The position numbers and the translations under genes were made by a program. Positions 1-7,566 of a stretch of 64,000 nt of DNA are shown here, one piece after another. Each line of letters opens with the position of its first letter. The stretch's first letter is position 1. The notes beneath the pieces are model-generated. The model saw only the letters and a program-made list of their open reading frames with translations, was not told the origin of the DNA and made no database searches. The stretch is from positions 2,839,501-2,903,500 of the forward strand of contig CP012809.1 in the NCBI GenBank assembly GCA_001936135.1, written 5' to 3'. The stretch comes from Saccharomycopsis fibuligera x Saccharomycopsis cf. fibuligera (taxonomy: Eukaryota > Ascomycota > Saccharomycetes > Ascoideales > Saccharomycopsidaceae).

Positions 1-696
1 GTGATAATCATTGATTCACGTCCGTTATTTGAAGGGAAAACCATGCTCAGAAGTTTGATCAATCATGGGATCAATTGCAAATACTATATGATTACTGCCC
101 TTCTGAACATCCTTGAAGAAACTAAGATTGATTATGTGTTTTTAGGGGCTCATGCAATGTTATCCAATGGCAGACTATATAGCAGAGTCGGTACTGCGTT
201 GATTTCCATGATGAGTAACAAGAAAAACATTCCTATTTTGGTATGCTGCGAATCCATCAAGTTTTCTGAACGTATTCAGTTGGACTCAGTGACTCAAAAT
301 GAGTTGGGCGATTATGAAAATTTGATGGATATCATTACGGATTCGCCAAAGAAGAAGAATTTTGCCTTGGAAAGTTTTGTCAAACAAAAGAAACAAGCAC
401 AAGAAGGCAAAAACAGCAGCAACAACAACAACAACAACAACAAACAAAATAACAAAAAGCAACAACAACAACAACAGCAGCAGCAGCAGAAACAGGACCA
501 GCAGAAACAGAGAAAAGATGGCGAATTTACAGAATCACCATTGAAGAAAGATATCATTAATGATGACAACTTGAAAGTGCTTAATATCATGTACGATTTG
601 ACTCCAGCATATTATATCAACAAAATCATCACTGAGTTGGGTGCATTGCCACCATCTTCGGTGCCGGTGATTTTGAGAGAGTACAAGAGTAATTGA
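1..696 (+). CDS. GCD2: Translation initiation factor eIF2B delta subunit, C-terminal part
   Basis: The reading frame is open at the left edge, so only the last 231 residues are seen; the first codon shown (GTG) is not a start. eIF2B is the cytosolic GDP-GTP exchange factor for eIF2, and delta is one of its regulatory subunits, with a ribose-isomerase-like Rossmann fold. Family-typical segments are IVDSRP-like IIIDSRPLFEGK near residue 2, GAHAMLSNGRLYSRVGTALI near 48-68, PILVCCESIKFSER near 78-91, and the end LPPSSVPVILREYKS. Between about residues 118 and 185 there is a long Lys/Asn/Gln insert encoded by CAA/CAG/AAC repeats, just before the conserved NIMYDLTPAYYI segment. The assignment is firm; the insert is discussed as a finding. 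Confidence 0.93.
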   Translation: MIIIDSRPLFEGKTMLRSLINHGINCKYYMITALLNILEETKIDYVFLGAHAMLSNGRLYSRVGTALISMMSNKKNIPILVCCESIKFSERIQLDSVTQNELGDYENLMDIITDSPKKKNFALESFVKQKKQAQEGKNSSNNNNNNNKQNNKKQQQQQQQQQQKQDQQKQRKDGEFTESPLKKDIINDDNLKVLNIMYDLTPAYYINKIITELGALPPSSVPVILREYKSN

Positions 697-927
697 TGGC
701 TACACTTAGTTTAGTTTTCCTTGAATTGCACCTGTTGTGGTGTCATTCTGAATAAGTACGCACCCTCATAGTGGTCTAATGAACGGTTATAGATCTGATT
801 TTTGTCGCATTACGAGAAAAAACAAAATCGTGTAAGTACTTAGCAGTGATGTTGAGTCTATTGTAAAGCGAGGTAATTGCCAAATTTGCGTGTAAATCGG
901 GGACGACAGGTTTCAAAGGGCGGTTGG

Positions 928-937
928 AATTGCGGGG
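928..937 (+). promoter_or_regulatory. Mig1-like site AATTGCGGGG
   Basis: The ten bases fit the WWWWSYGGGG consensus of the Mig1 zinc-finger repressor. The site lies about 720 nt upstream of the XYL2 start; a second GCGGGG core is at 1381-1386. Glucose repression of polyol dehydrogenase genes is known in yeasts; that it acts here is inference. Confidence 0.4.
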
Positions 938-1480
938 GGAAAGACTTTAGAAGCTAAAGTTTGTATATCAACGGCATCTTACAAAAAAAAAAAAAAAAAA
1001 AAAAAAAAAGGTGAAACATAGAACCCCGAGTTGAGCAAACATTTTCTAAATAATTATTATAATTAGCAGTATAATTAGAATGGATTTCCCGCTTTAGCTT
1101 AAGGGAATTACGTTTTGGGAAAGTGATTCAAATACAGCAATCAGGTGCGCTGCGGAGATGTGCGAAATGTGGTACGACTACACAGTGCGACTGTTCTAGG
1201 CCAGACACTGGGGAATCGTATAGTGTTACAATGTTTTTTTCTTTTTTCTTTTTTGTCTCTCTCTCTCTTTGGTATTGCATACACACAGAGGTGGTGAGCT
1301 TGCCTCCCAGTTGTCTCTCGTGTTGGCCTGAGAATGTGTCAAGCAGAGAGAGAGAGACAACAATGCGGTCCGGGGAAACCGCGGGGCACGCAGGCATTAT
1401 GATAAAAGACAGTTAGTGCATTGGTGTTTGGAGCACTTGACACCACGCGCTGCTTTTCACCCTTTTATGGGGAATTCAGT

Positions 1481-1487
1481 TATATAA
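1481..1487 (+). promoter_or_regulatory. TATA box TATATAA of XYL2
   Basis: A clean TATATAA lies 170 nt upstream of the XYL2 ATG, followed by a C/T-rich stretch (about 1490-1640) such as often precedes strongly expressed yeast genes. Confidence 0.55.
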
Positions 1488-1656
1488 ACCCACTGCCCTT
1501 TCCCACACTCTTTCACCTTCTTTCACCTTATTTTCCCCTTTGACTACACATCCCATCCCCCCCAGCCAATTGACATTTTACCTTGCTCAATTGACCGTAC
1601 ACTAACAATCACTTTCTCCTGGTTAAACAACACACTTTTCAACTGCTACTCTCACA

Positions 1657-2733
1657 ATGCCTGCAAACAACAACAACCCTTCATTTGTTCTTAGAAAGAA
1701 ACAGGACATGGTCTTTGAAGACAGACCGGTGCCTGAGATCAGTGACCCTCACTTTGTCAAAGTTGCCATCAAGAAGACCGGGATCTGCGGCTCCGATATC
1801 CACTACGCCCGCGATGGCGAATTGGGCCCCTTCGTCGTCAACAGCCCAATGGTGTTGGGCCATGAATCCTCTGGGGTGATTGCCGAAGTTGGCGCTGCTG
1901 TCTCCAAAGTCAAAGTGGGCGACAGAGTGGCAGTGGAGCCAGGCTACCCATCAAGATACTCTACAGAAACAATGCGCGGAAAGTACAATTTGTGTCCAGA
2001 TATGAAATTTGCGGCTACTCCGCCATACGACGGTACGTTGTGCCGTTACTTTTTGGTGCCAGAAGATTTTGTCACCGTCTTGCCGGAACATGTTTCTTTT
2101 GAAGAAGGCGCCCTTGCCGAACCTTTGGCAGTGGCTGTCCATGCAAACAAGCTCGCTCAGACTACGTTTGGGTCCCAAGTCTATGTGTTCGGTGCAGGGC
2201 CGGTTGGCTTGCTCATCGTTGCCACTGCCAAGGCATACGGAGCCACTGATATCTTGGTTATTGATCTTTTCGAAGATAAGTTGGAACTTGCCAAGCAGAT
2301 GGGTGCCACCGCTACTTACAACTCCAAAGACGACAAAAATGTGCCATTGCAGGCGCAAGTAAACAAACTTCACGAGACATTTTTTGTACCAGATACTGTG
2401 TTGGAAGCCTCGGGAGCAGAACCATGCATGAGAGTTGGTGTGGCCGCCACTGGTAACGCTGGCACCTATGTGCAAGTTGGTATGGGAAAGAATGAGATTG
2501 ACAAATTCCCAATTGGAGCCATTGGCACCACCGAGGCCGTCATCAAGGGGTCTTTCAGATACAACTACGGCGATTACAGAGACGCAGTGAAATTGTTGGC
2601 CAGTGGTAAAGTTGATGCTAAATTACTCGTTACTCACAGATTCACGTTCAAACAGGCCAAAGAAGCCTACGAGCTTTCTGGATCCGGTAAAGGTATCAAG
2701 GTCATGATTGACGGTCCAACTGATGAGGATTAG
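1657..2733 (+). CDS. XYL2: Xylitol/sorbitol dehydrogenase (first copy of tandem pair)
   Basis: A 358-residue zinc-dependent medium-chain dehydrogenase, expected to oxidise xylitol to xylulose (or sorbitol to fructose) with NAD in the cytosol. Catalytic zinc ligands are visible as Cys44 (GICGSD), His69-Glu70 (LGHESSG) and Glu155 (LAEPLAV). The cofactor fold has VFGAGPVGLL near residues 176-185, then an acidic residue in VIDLF, which points to NAD over NADP. The lobe that carries the structural zinc in many relatives keeps only one of its cysteines (PSRYSTETMRGKYNLCPDM), as in other yeast enzymes of this family. The start is the first ATG after the TATA box. A related gene follows 637 nt downstream in the same direction. 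Xylitol against sorbitol preference cannot be told from sequence alone. Confidence 0.9.
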   Translation: MPANNNNPSFVLRKKQDMVFEDRPVPEISDPHFVKVAIKKTGICGSDIHYARDGELGPFVVNSPMVLGHESSGVIAEVGAAVSKVKVGDRVAVEPGYPSRYSTETMRGKYNLCPDMKFAATPPYDGTLCRYFLVPEDFVTVLPEHVSFEEGALAEPLAVAVHANKLAQTTFGSQVYVFGAGPVGLLIVATAKAYGATDILVIDLFEDKLELAKQMGATATYNSKDDKNVPLQAQVNKLHETFFVPDTVLEASGAEPCMRVGVAATGNAGTYVQVGMGKNEIDKFPIGAIGTTEAVIKGSFRYNYGDYRDAVKLLASGKVDAKLLVTHRFTFKQAKEAYELSGSGKGIKVMIDGPTDED

Positions 2734-3370
2734 TGCACTTGAAAGCCGAAACCCTGAAATACACTATTATGATTTTTTTATAAAAACTAATTTTTCTTTT
2801 TTTCTAAAAAGTTGCTGCTGCTGCTGCTGCTACCGTTAATGCTCAGTGTCTGTAATAGTCAATCCTTTTGCTTTTATGATGGGAGCCTAGAAGTTTGCTG
2901 TAGATTGTTTATGGTTTCTGCTAGTAGTAGCAGTAGTAGTAGTAAACTATGTCGTGTCGTGCTGATGATGGACAGCCTGCCCTCGCCTAATTTATTGTTG
3001 AGCGGGAGCGTTTGGAGTCAAGGGAGAGTCACCGTCGCTGTTCTCCGCGACGCATCGCCAGCAGCAGGCCTGCAGGCGCCTACCAGTAGGCTATATATAT
3101 ATTGTAAGACTGAGCCGTACCCGATATCCCCAGCCACTCCCCAGTACTATAAAACAAGTCTTTCTTGTCCCTGCCTGGAATGTGAGTTAAAGAGAGCAAG
3201 CAGCTGTACGGTTTGGTAAATTGCTCACTGCTGCTCGAGAAAAAATAAAGAAAAAGAAAGCAAAATCGAAAACAAAACCGAAAACAGGTACATGCATCAT
3301 AGTCATAAAATAAACCAAGATAGAGTAGCACAACAACAACAACAGCAACAACAACAGCAGCAATTACACA
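2734..3370. other. Intergenic region between the two XYL2-type genes
   Basis: It contains a (CTG) repeat at 2814-2831, an AGT-rich stretch around 2921-2945, a TATATATATAT element at 3092-3102 that is the likely TATA box of the next gene, and a CAA/CAG-rich leader (about 3331-3363) directly before the second start codon. An upstream ATG at 3292 is listed separately. Confidence 0.65.
3092..3102 (+). promoter_or_regulatory. TATA element of second XYL2-type gene
   Basis: An 11-nt alternating TA tract lies 279 nt upstream of the ATG at 3371. If it is used at usual yeast spacing, transcription would begin around 3140-3220 and give a leader of 150-230 nt that includes the upstream ATG codons at 3179 and 3292. 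Confidence 0.45.
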
Positions 3371-3522
3371 ATGTCCCTCCTTCAAGGCAACACCAACCTC
3401 AATCCTGCTTTTTTCCTCAAAAAAGCTCACGACACCTTCTACGCCCACCATCCACCAGCCCCACTATCCAACCCGCATGCTGTGCGCATCGAGATCAAAA
3501 AAACTGGGCTTTGCGGCTCTGA
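3292..3522 (+). promoter_or_regulatory. Upstream reading frame overlapping the start of the second XYL2-type gene
   Basis: An ATG at 3292 opens a 76-codon frame, rich in Gln because it reads the CAA/CAG leader, which ends 150 nt inside the next gene in a different frame. Ribosomes using it would bypass the ATG at 3371. A minimal ATG-TGA pair also lies at about 3179-3184. Whether the messenger includes these depends on the true 5' end. Confidence 0.4.
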
Positions 3523-4495
3523 CCTCCACTATTTCCACGAAGGCCGCAATGGACCAAAACAGGTCGTTGACCCAATGATCCTAGGGCACGAGTCAAGCGG
3601 CATTGTCGCTGAAGTTGGTTCCGAAGTGACCAAAGTGCGCGTGGGCGACAAGGTCGCTGTTGAACCGTGCGTGCCTTCGCGATACTCCAAAGAGACCATG
3701 CTGGGCAAGTATCACTTATGTCCACATATGGAGTTTGCCGCATCGCCGCCAGTCCACGGGACCCTAGCTAGATATTTTGTCGTGGAGGAAGATTTTGTTG
3801 TAAAGTTGCCGCAGCACGTCAGCTTGGAAGAAGGCGCCCTTGCTGAACCATTAGCAGTCGCCTGTCACGCCAACAAACTCGCCAGTACGACATTCAATAG
3901 CAAGGTGGTGGTGTTTGGCGCTGGGCCGGTGGGCTTGCTTGTCGCTGCTACCGCTAGAGCATTTGGTGCCACTAGGGTGCTTGTGGTGGACTTGTTTGAC
4001 GACAAACTAACCATGGCTAAGCAAATGGGAGCCACCGATGTGCATAATTCCAGAAATGACAACAAAAACAAAAACACTACTGAGGAACAAACCGCCCTGA
4101 GCTTGACCAGCCAGTTTTTCCAGCCGGATGTGGTGTTTGAGGCAACGGGTGCTAAACCGTGTATTCGAATGGGCATGCTTATGGTCAAACCGGCGGGTAC
4201 CTACGTGCAACTAGGAATGGGAATGCACGACACGTTGATCCCGTTGGGCCCAATTGGGCGTAAAGAAGCGACTATTAAAGGATCGTTCAGATACTCGTTT
4301 GGCGACTATACAGACGCAGTGGAGCTTATTGGCAGTGGGAAAGTTAATGCGAAGTTGATTATCACTAATCGCTTCAAGTTTAAGGATGCCAGAAAAGCAT
4401 ACGAGTTTGCGGGCACTGGTAAAGCAGTGAAGATTATGATTGACGGGCCAACTGAAGATGATCTCAAGTTGGCTAGTGGAAAGCTGAAAATATGA
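3371..4495 (+). CDS. Polyol (xylitol/sorbitol) dehydrogenase paralogue, second tandem copy
   Basis: A 374-residue zinc-dependent medium-chain dehydrogenase clearly related to the preceding gene along its whole length. The catalytic zinc ligands are Cys48 (GLCGSD), His73-Glu74 (LGHESSG) and the Glu of LAEPLAV near 159. VFGAGPVGLLVAA and VVDLFDDK mark the NAD-binding fold. It differs from copy 1 by a longer start, a Lys/Asn-rich insert near residues 228-240, and an extra tail (DDLKLASGKLKI). One in-frame CTG lies in ETM(CTG)GKYHLCP; Ser fits there as well as Leu. The ATG at 3371 gives a start matching the family; the leader before it is CAA-rich. The exact sugar alcohol is unknown, and divergence suggests an older duplication with partly different substrate or regulation. 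Confidence 0.86.
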   Translation: MSLLQGNTNLNPAFFLKKAHDTFYAHHPPAPLSNPHAVRIEIKKTGLCGSDLHYFHEGRNGPKQVVDPMILGHESSGIVAEVGSEVTKVRVGDKVAVEPCVPSRYSKETMLGKYHLCPHMEFAASPPVHGTLARYFVVEEDFVVKLPQHVSLEEGALAEPLAVACHANKLASTTFNSKVVVFGAGPVGLLVAATARAFGATRVLVVDLFDDKLTMAKQMGATDVHNSRNDNKNKNTTEEQTALSLTSQFFQPDVVFEATGAKPCIRMGMLMVKPAGTYVQLGMGMHDTLIPLGPIGRKEATIKGSFRYSFGDYTDAVELIGSGKVNAKLIITNRFKFKDARKAYEFAGTGKAVKIMIDGPTEDDLKLASGKLKI

Positions 4496-4782
4496 GTGTT
4501 TTTTGGTTGCCACTATGGATAACCTAGCAGACTAGTAGGAAAACAGGCTCTCCCAAACGGTGCGGAAGTGACTGCAGTGTAAATAACATATACATGTTGG
4601 ATAACATTCTATAAAACACCTTACTTAGTTAGACGCCAGCAAACTTGAAGAATACTGTTTTTGATTTCTGTAATAAAAAGTAAAAAAAAAAAAAAATAGA
4701 CAAGAATATTTGTTTTTTAGAATGGCAGGCAGCATGGACAATTTTCATAATTGTGGAAAAACATTAAAAACAAGACGAACAA

Positions 4783-5360
4783 TCACTCATCAGGCAAGCC
4801 GCGTAAAATGTCCATCCTTCCCAGAAAGTCTCTGACAACATTTGCTTCTTCTTCTGTATGTCCACCGCCAGCAGTGGTAGTCATTGCTGTTGCTGTTGTC
4901 GCTGCTGTCGTCGCCGTTATTCTTGTCGCTACTGCAGCTGTCGTCGCCACTGCCCCATTTGCCAGAATCCCACCGGGCGTCCTGTTGATATTGTGGACAT
5001 TGCCTTCAGCTATCTCAGCGCTGGAGGCGCTTATCTTGAACTCTTGTCTGCACATTGGACAAAGCCCTTTGGAAGATTCAGTGTCGAGCCATTTGCTAAT
5101 GCAGTGCATGTGGAAATTATGATGACATTCGCCAACCACTAGATCACAAAGATGGGTTAGTGTCTTGTACCATCCGAATTAATATGATGATGGAGTAGTT
5201 ATCCATTTTACGTACCTAAAGGACAGTCATCTCCAGGATAACTGCACTGCGGACATGTTCCGTCAAATGATACTCGGCAAATACCGCACAAATCGTCCTG
5301 GTCGGGCACGTCCCAATGCCAATAGGTAACACTATGCCAGTTCTTTATCTTCACTTTCAT
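4783..5360 (-). CDS. APC11: Anaphase-promoting complex RING subunit Apc11, two exons
   Basis: The gene runs leftward: exon 1 5360-5216, intron 5215-5139, exon 2 5138-4783, giving about 166 residues. Apc11 is the RING-H2 subunit of the APC/C ubiquitin ligase, which marks securin and cyclins for destruction at anaphase. MKVKIKNWHSVTYWHW, then [38 protein letters not shown] and GLCPMCRQEF show the zinc-binding Cys/His series; the splice joins PL to VVGECHH as in other Apc11 proteins. The intron has GTACGT, CACTAAC and TAG. An ATG at 5393 would add 11 residues, but MKVKIK is the usual start. The last 70 or so residues form an unusual Ala/Thr-rich tail. MAD2 diverges 400 nt away. Confidence 0.9.
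5139..5215 (-). other. APC11: APC11 intron
   Basis: 77 nt. The 5' site is GTACGT (from 5215), the branch site CACTAAC (5162-5156), and the 3' site TAG (ending 5139). The distance from the branch A to the end is 18 nt. Confidence 0.85.
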
Positions 5361-5759
5361 ATTATAGTGATACTTGGATGTTATTGTTGGCAAATTATTG
5401 TGACAATGTCGGTCTTTGTCTACGCAGCAAGGGCGCTTCGCTCCAATGATAATAGATCATCATCACGGCTCTTGTTTGTAAATTCATTTATTTTGATCCA
5501 GAGGCACGTGATTGTTTGTTTTCATTTTGCCAAAAAGAAAAAGTCAACAACAAAAGGAGAGATCAAAACTGGTTTGAACAACGCTTTATTTATTTATTAT
5601 TTATTTATTTATTTATTTTTTTTTTTCAGAATTACAAGGTCTTTAATTATCTTGCTCAAGATCCATCCATATTGAGAGCCGAGTCTAGAGTAGCCAATAC
5701 CCAATATACTATTTCTGACAAGCTGGTACCAGACCAACACCAATTAGTAATACTCCATC
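5361..5759. promoter_or_regulatory. Shared divergent promoter of APC11 and MAD2
   Basis: These 399 bases separate two start codons pointing away from each other. They contain one CACGTG E-box (5505-5510), followed by an A/T-rich stretch with TTTATTTATTTA repeats and a T run at about 5618-5628. No TATA box is obvious on either side. Confidence 0.6.
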
Positions 5760-6521
5760 ATGTCAGCACCTACAACAACAACATCATCATCATCGGCCGC
5801 ACCAGACAAACTAAACAACAAGAAGGCCGCTAACGGACTACCCCCAACAACGTCAAGGCTCGCATTGAAAGGGTCTTCCAAAGTAGTCAGTGATTTTTTT
5901 GAGTTCAGCATATATTCTCTCTTATACCAGCGGGGCATATACCCACCTGAAGATTTTCAAATCGTGAAAAAATATGACTTAAACATGATGATTAGCATTG
6001 ATGAGGATGTCAAGGCCTACGTCAAAAAAATCATGGCTCAGCTACATCGTTGGGTTTATGGTGGGAAAATCACAAAGCTTGTGGTGCCTATAATCAACAA
6101 AGATACTGATGAAGTGGTGGAACGATGGCAATTCACGCTTGAGATTTTTGAAGAGCCTCAAAACTCTACGCAAAGCACAAAGTTGAATTCAAGCGGAAAC
6201 AATGGGAATGGGAACGGAAATGGGAATGAGAATGAGAAAACGCACAATAATAACGCCAAGTCAAAGCAGGAGATTCAGAAAGAGATTCAGGCTATCATTA
6301 GACAAATCACTGCGTCAGTGACGTTCTTGCCCGTACTAACAGGATCACATACGTTCAATGTGCTAGTGTATACCAATGCCAATTCAAAAGTGCCTAGCCA
6401 GTGGGTTGATACCAACGGCGACGGTAAAGAGATTGAGAACGGCGAGCTTATTCAATTCAGAAGTTTTAGCACAAACAATCACAAAGTCGGAACTTTTGTG
6501 AGTTACAAAACACAGGACTAG
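5760..6521 (+). CDS. MAD2: Spindle assembly checkpoint protein Mad2
   Basis: A 253-residue HORMA-domain protein. Mad2 binds Mad1 at unattached kinetochores and then Cdc20, holding back the APC/C. The conserved core begins near residue 35 (SKVVSDFFEFSIYSLLYQRGIYPPEDF) and continues with YDLNMMISIDEDVKAYV, WVYGGKITKLVVPI and ERWQFTLEIF. The C-terminal safety-belt part carries SVTFLPVL and HTFNVLVYT and ends GTFVSYKT. It is longer than the usual 200 or so residues because of a Ser/Thr-rich start and an Asn/Gly/Glu insert (about residues 139-170) placed in the loop before EIQAIIRQITASVTFLP. The start ATG is the first in frame after stops. Its divergent neighbour APC11 encodes part of the ligase it controls. 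Confidence 0.93.
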   Translation: MSAPTTTTSSSSAAPDKLNNKKAANGLPPTTSRLALKGSSKVVSDFFEFSIYSLLYQRGIYPPEDFQIVKKYDLNMMISIDEDVKAYVKKIMAQLHRWVYGGKITKLVVPIINKDTDEVVERWQFTLEIFEEPQNSTQSTKLNSSGNNGNGNGNGNENEKTHNNNAKSKQEIQKEIQAIIRQITASVTFLPVLTGSHTFNVLVYTNANSKVPSQWVDTNGDGKEIENGELIQFRSFSTNNHKVGTFVSYKTQD

Positions 6522-7566
6522 ATATAGTTTTACCTTCAGCAAACAGATTTACTATGCCAATTACCATAGAATGGAGCTGAAAGCTCTTTACTAGCACCAT
6601 ATGTCTAATTACGTCTTCAATGCAATGATTTATGATACCGCAAAGTTTTATCTTATAGTTTTACTTTGATGTAAAGGTCTGGCTGAGTATCATCAAGTGA
6701 GCTTACAATATAGTATTTAAGGCGATGATCATCCTAGATGACCCGGCTTGTTGTTTCATAGTATCAGTTAACAATGTAGCTGCAATATGCCTGTATTCTG
6801 GTATTATGAGTTTTTTCGTTTTGGAATGGCACATCTTCGAATACCTCTAATGGTGCAAAATCGACTACAATGTCTACGTTTGCAGCCGCGGTTCAACCTG
6901 TTGCTGTTGCGTCGTAAAGTTTGATGGGAAATTTACTTACAAACGACAGCTGACTTCTCATGCGCAATATACAAAAAAAAAAAAAAAAAAAAAAAGCTCC
7001 GCGAGGGGACATTCTATCAAGCTATAAAAATTTTTGATCCTAAAAATAAATCATATGCTACCGATAGCGAGTTGAAGCATCTGCTTATCTGGCTCAGTCA
7101 CATATACTTTTGCTGCAGCGCTAGTAAGTCTTTTGTACTATTATGCCATCTTGTGGTATTATTCCTCATGATTGCCCTATGAGAGTGGGAAAATTTGTTT
7201 GTTAATCCATCTATCTGTACGTTTATACTCAAGTATATGCATGCTGAGACCTCCGGTAACTGCACTACCCGCAGTAAAAGTGTGAAGTTTATGCGGGTAA
7301 TAGATATATGGTTGCAAGCCACTGGGACATACCCACGGGAAGGGTGCATAGAAGAGGAAAATATCAGGAAAAATCAAAAGTATCGATTGATAAATAAATA
7401 ATGAAACCGGAAAAGGACAATCAGCACTAGATCCCATCCCGCCAACTGCAGTTCTCGTTGTTTGCCCCAGTGCTACACTCCTTGCCTGCACACGTATACG
7501 TGCACACACACACACACATACACAAACCAGCCATATCTTAGGGCCAATATCAATACTTGAATAGTG
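6522..7566. other. Intergenic region, MAD2 3' flank and KIC1 promoter
   Basis: About 1 kb without a supported gene. It has a 23-nt A run (6973-6995) and a short CA repeat (7503-7518) just upstream of KIC1. Open frames here are short, lack family resemblance, or overlap KIC1 exon 1 on the other strand. Confidence 0.6.

Larger units (their letters stand above)
697..1656. other. Intergenic region, GCD2 3' flank and XYL2 promoter
   Basis: No convincing gene is seen in these 960 bases. The region holds a 27-nt A run (983-1009), a glucose-repressor-like site near 928-937, a second GCGGGG core at 1381-1386, a TATA box at 1481-1487, and a pyrimidine-rich stretch leading up to the XYL2 start. Confidence 0.7.

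Noticed and set aside
1123-1416. Open frames on both strands in the XYL2 promoter
   Set aside because: They are low-complexity readings of CT-rich promoter DNA, with no recognisable motif.
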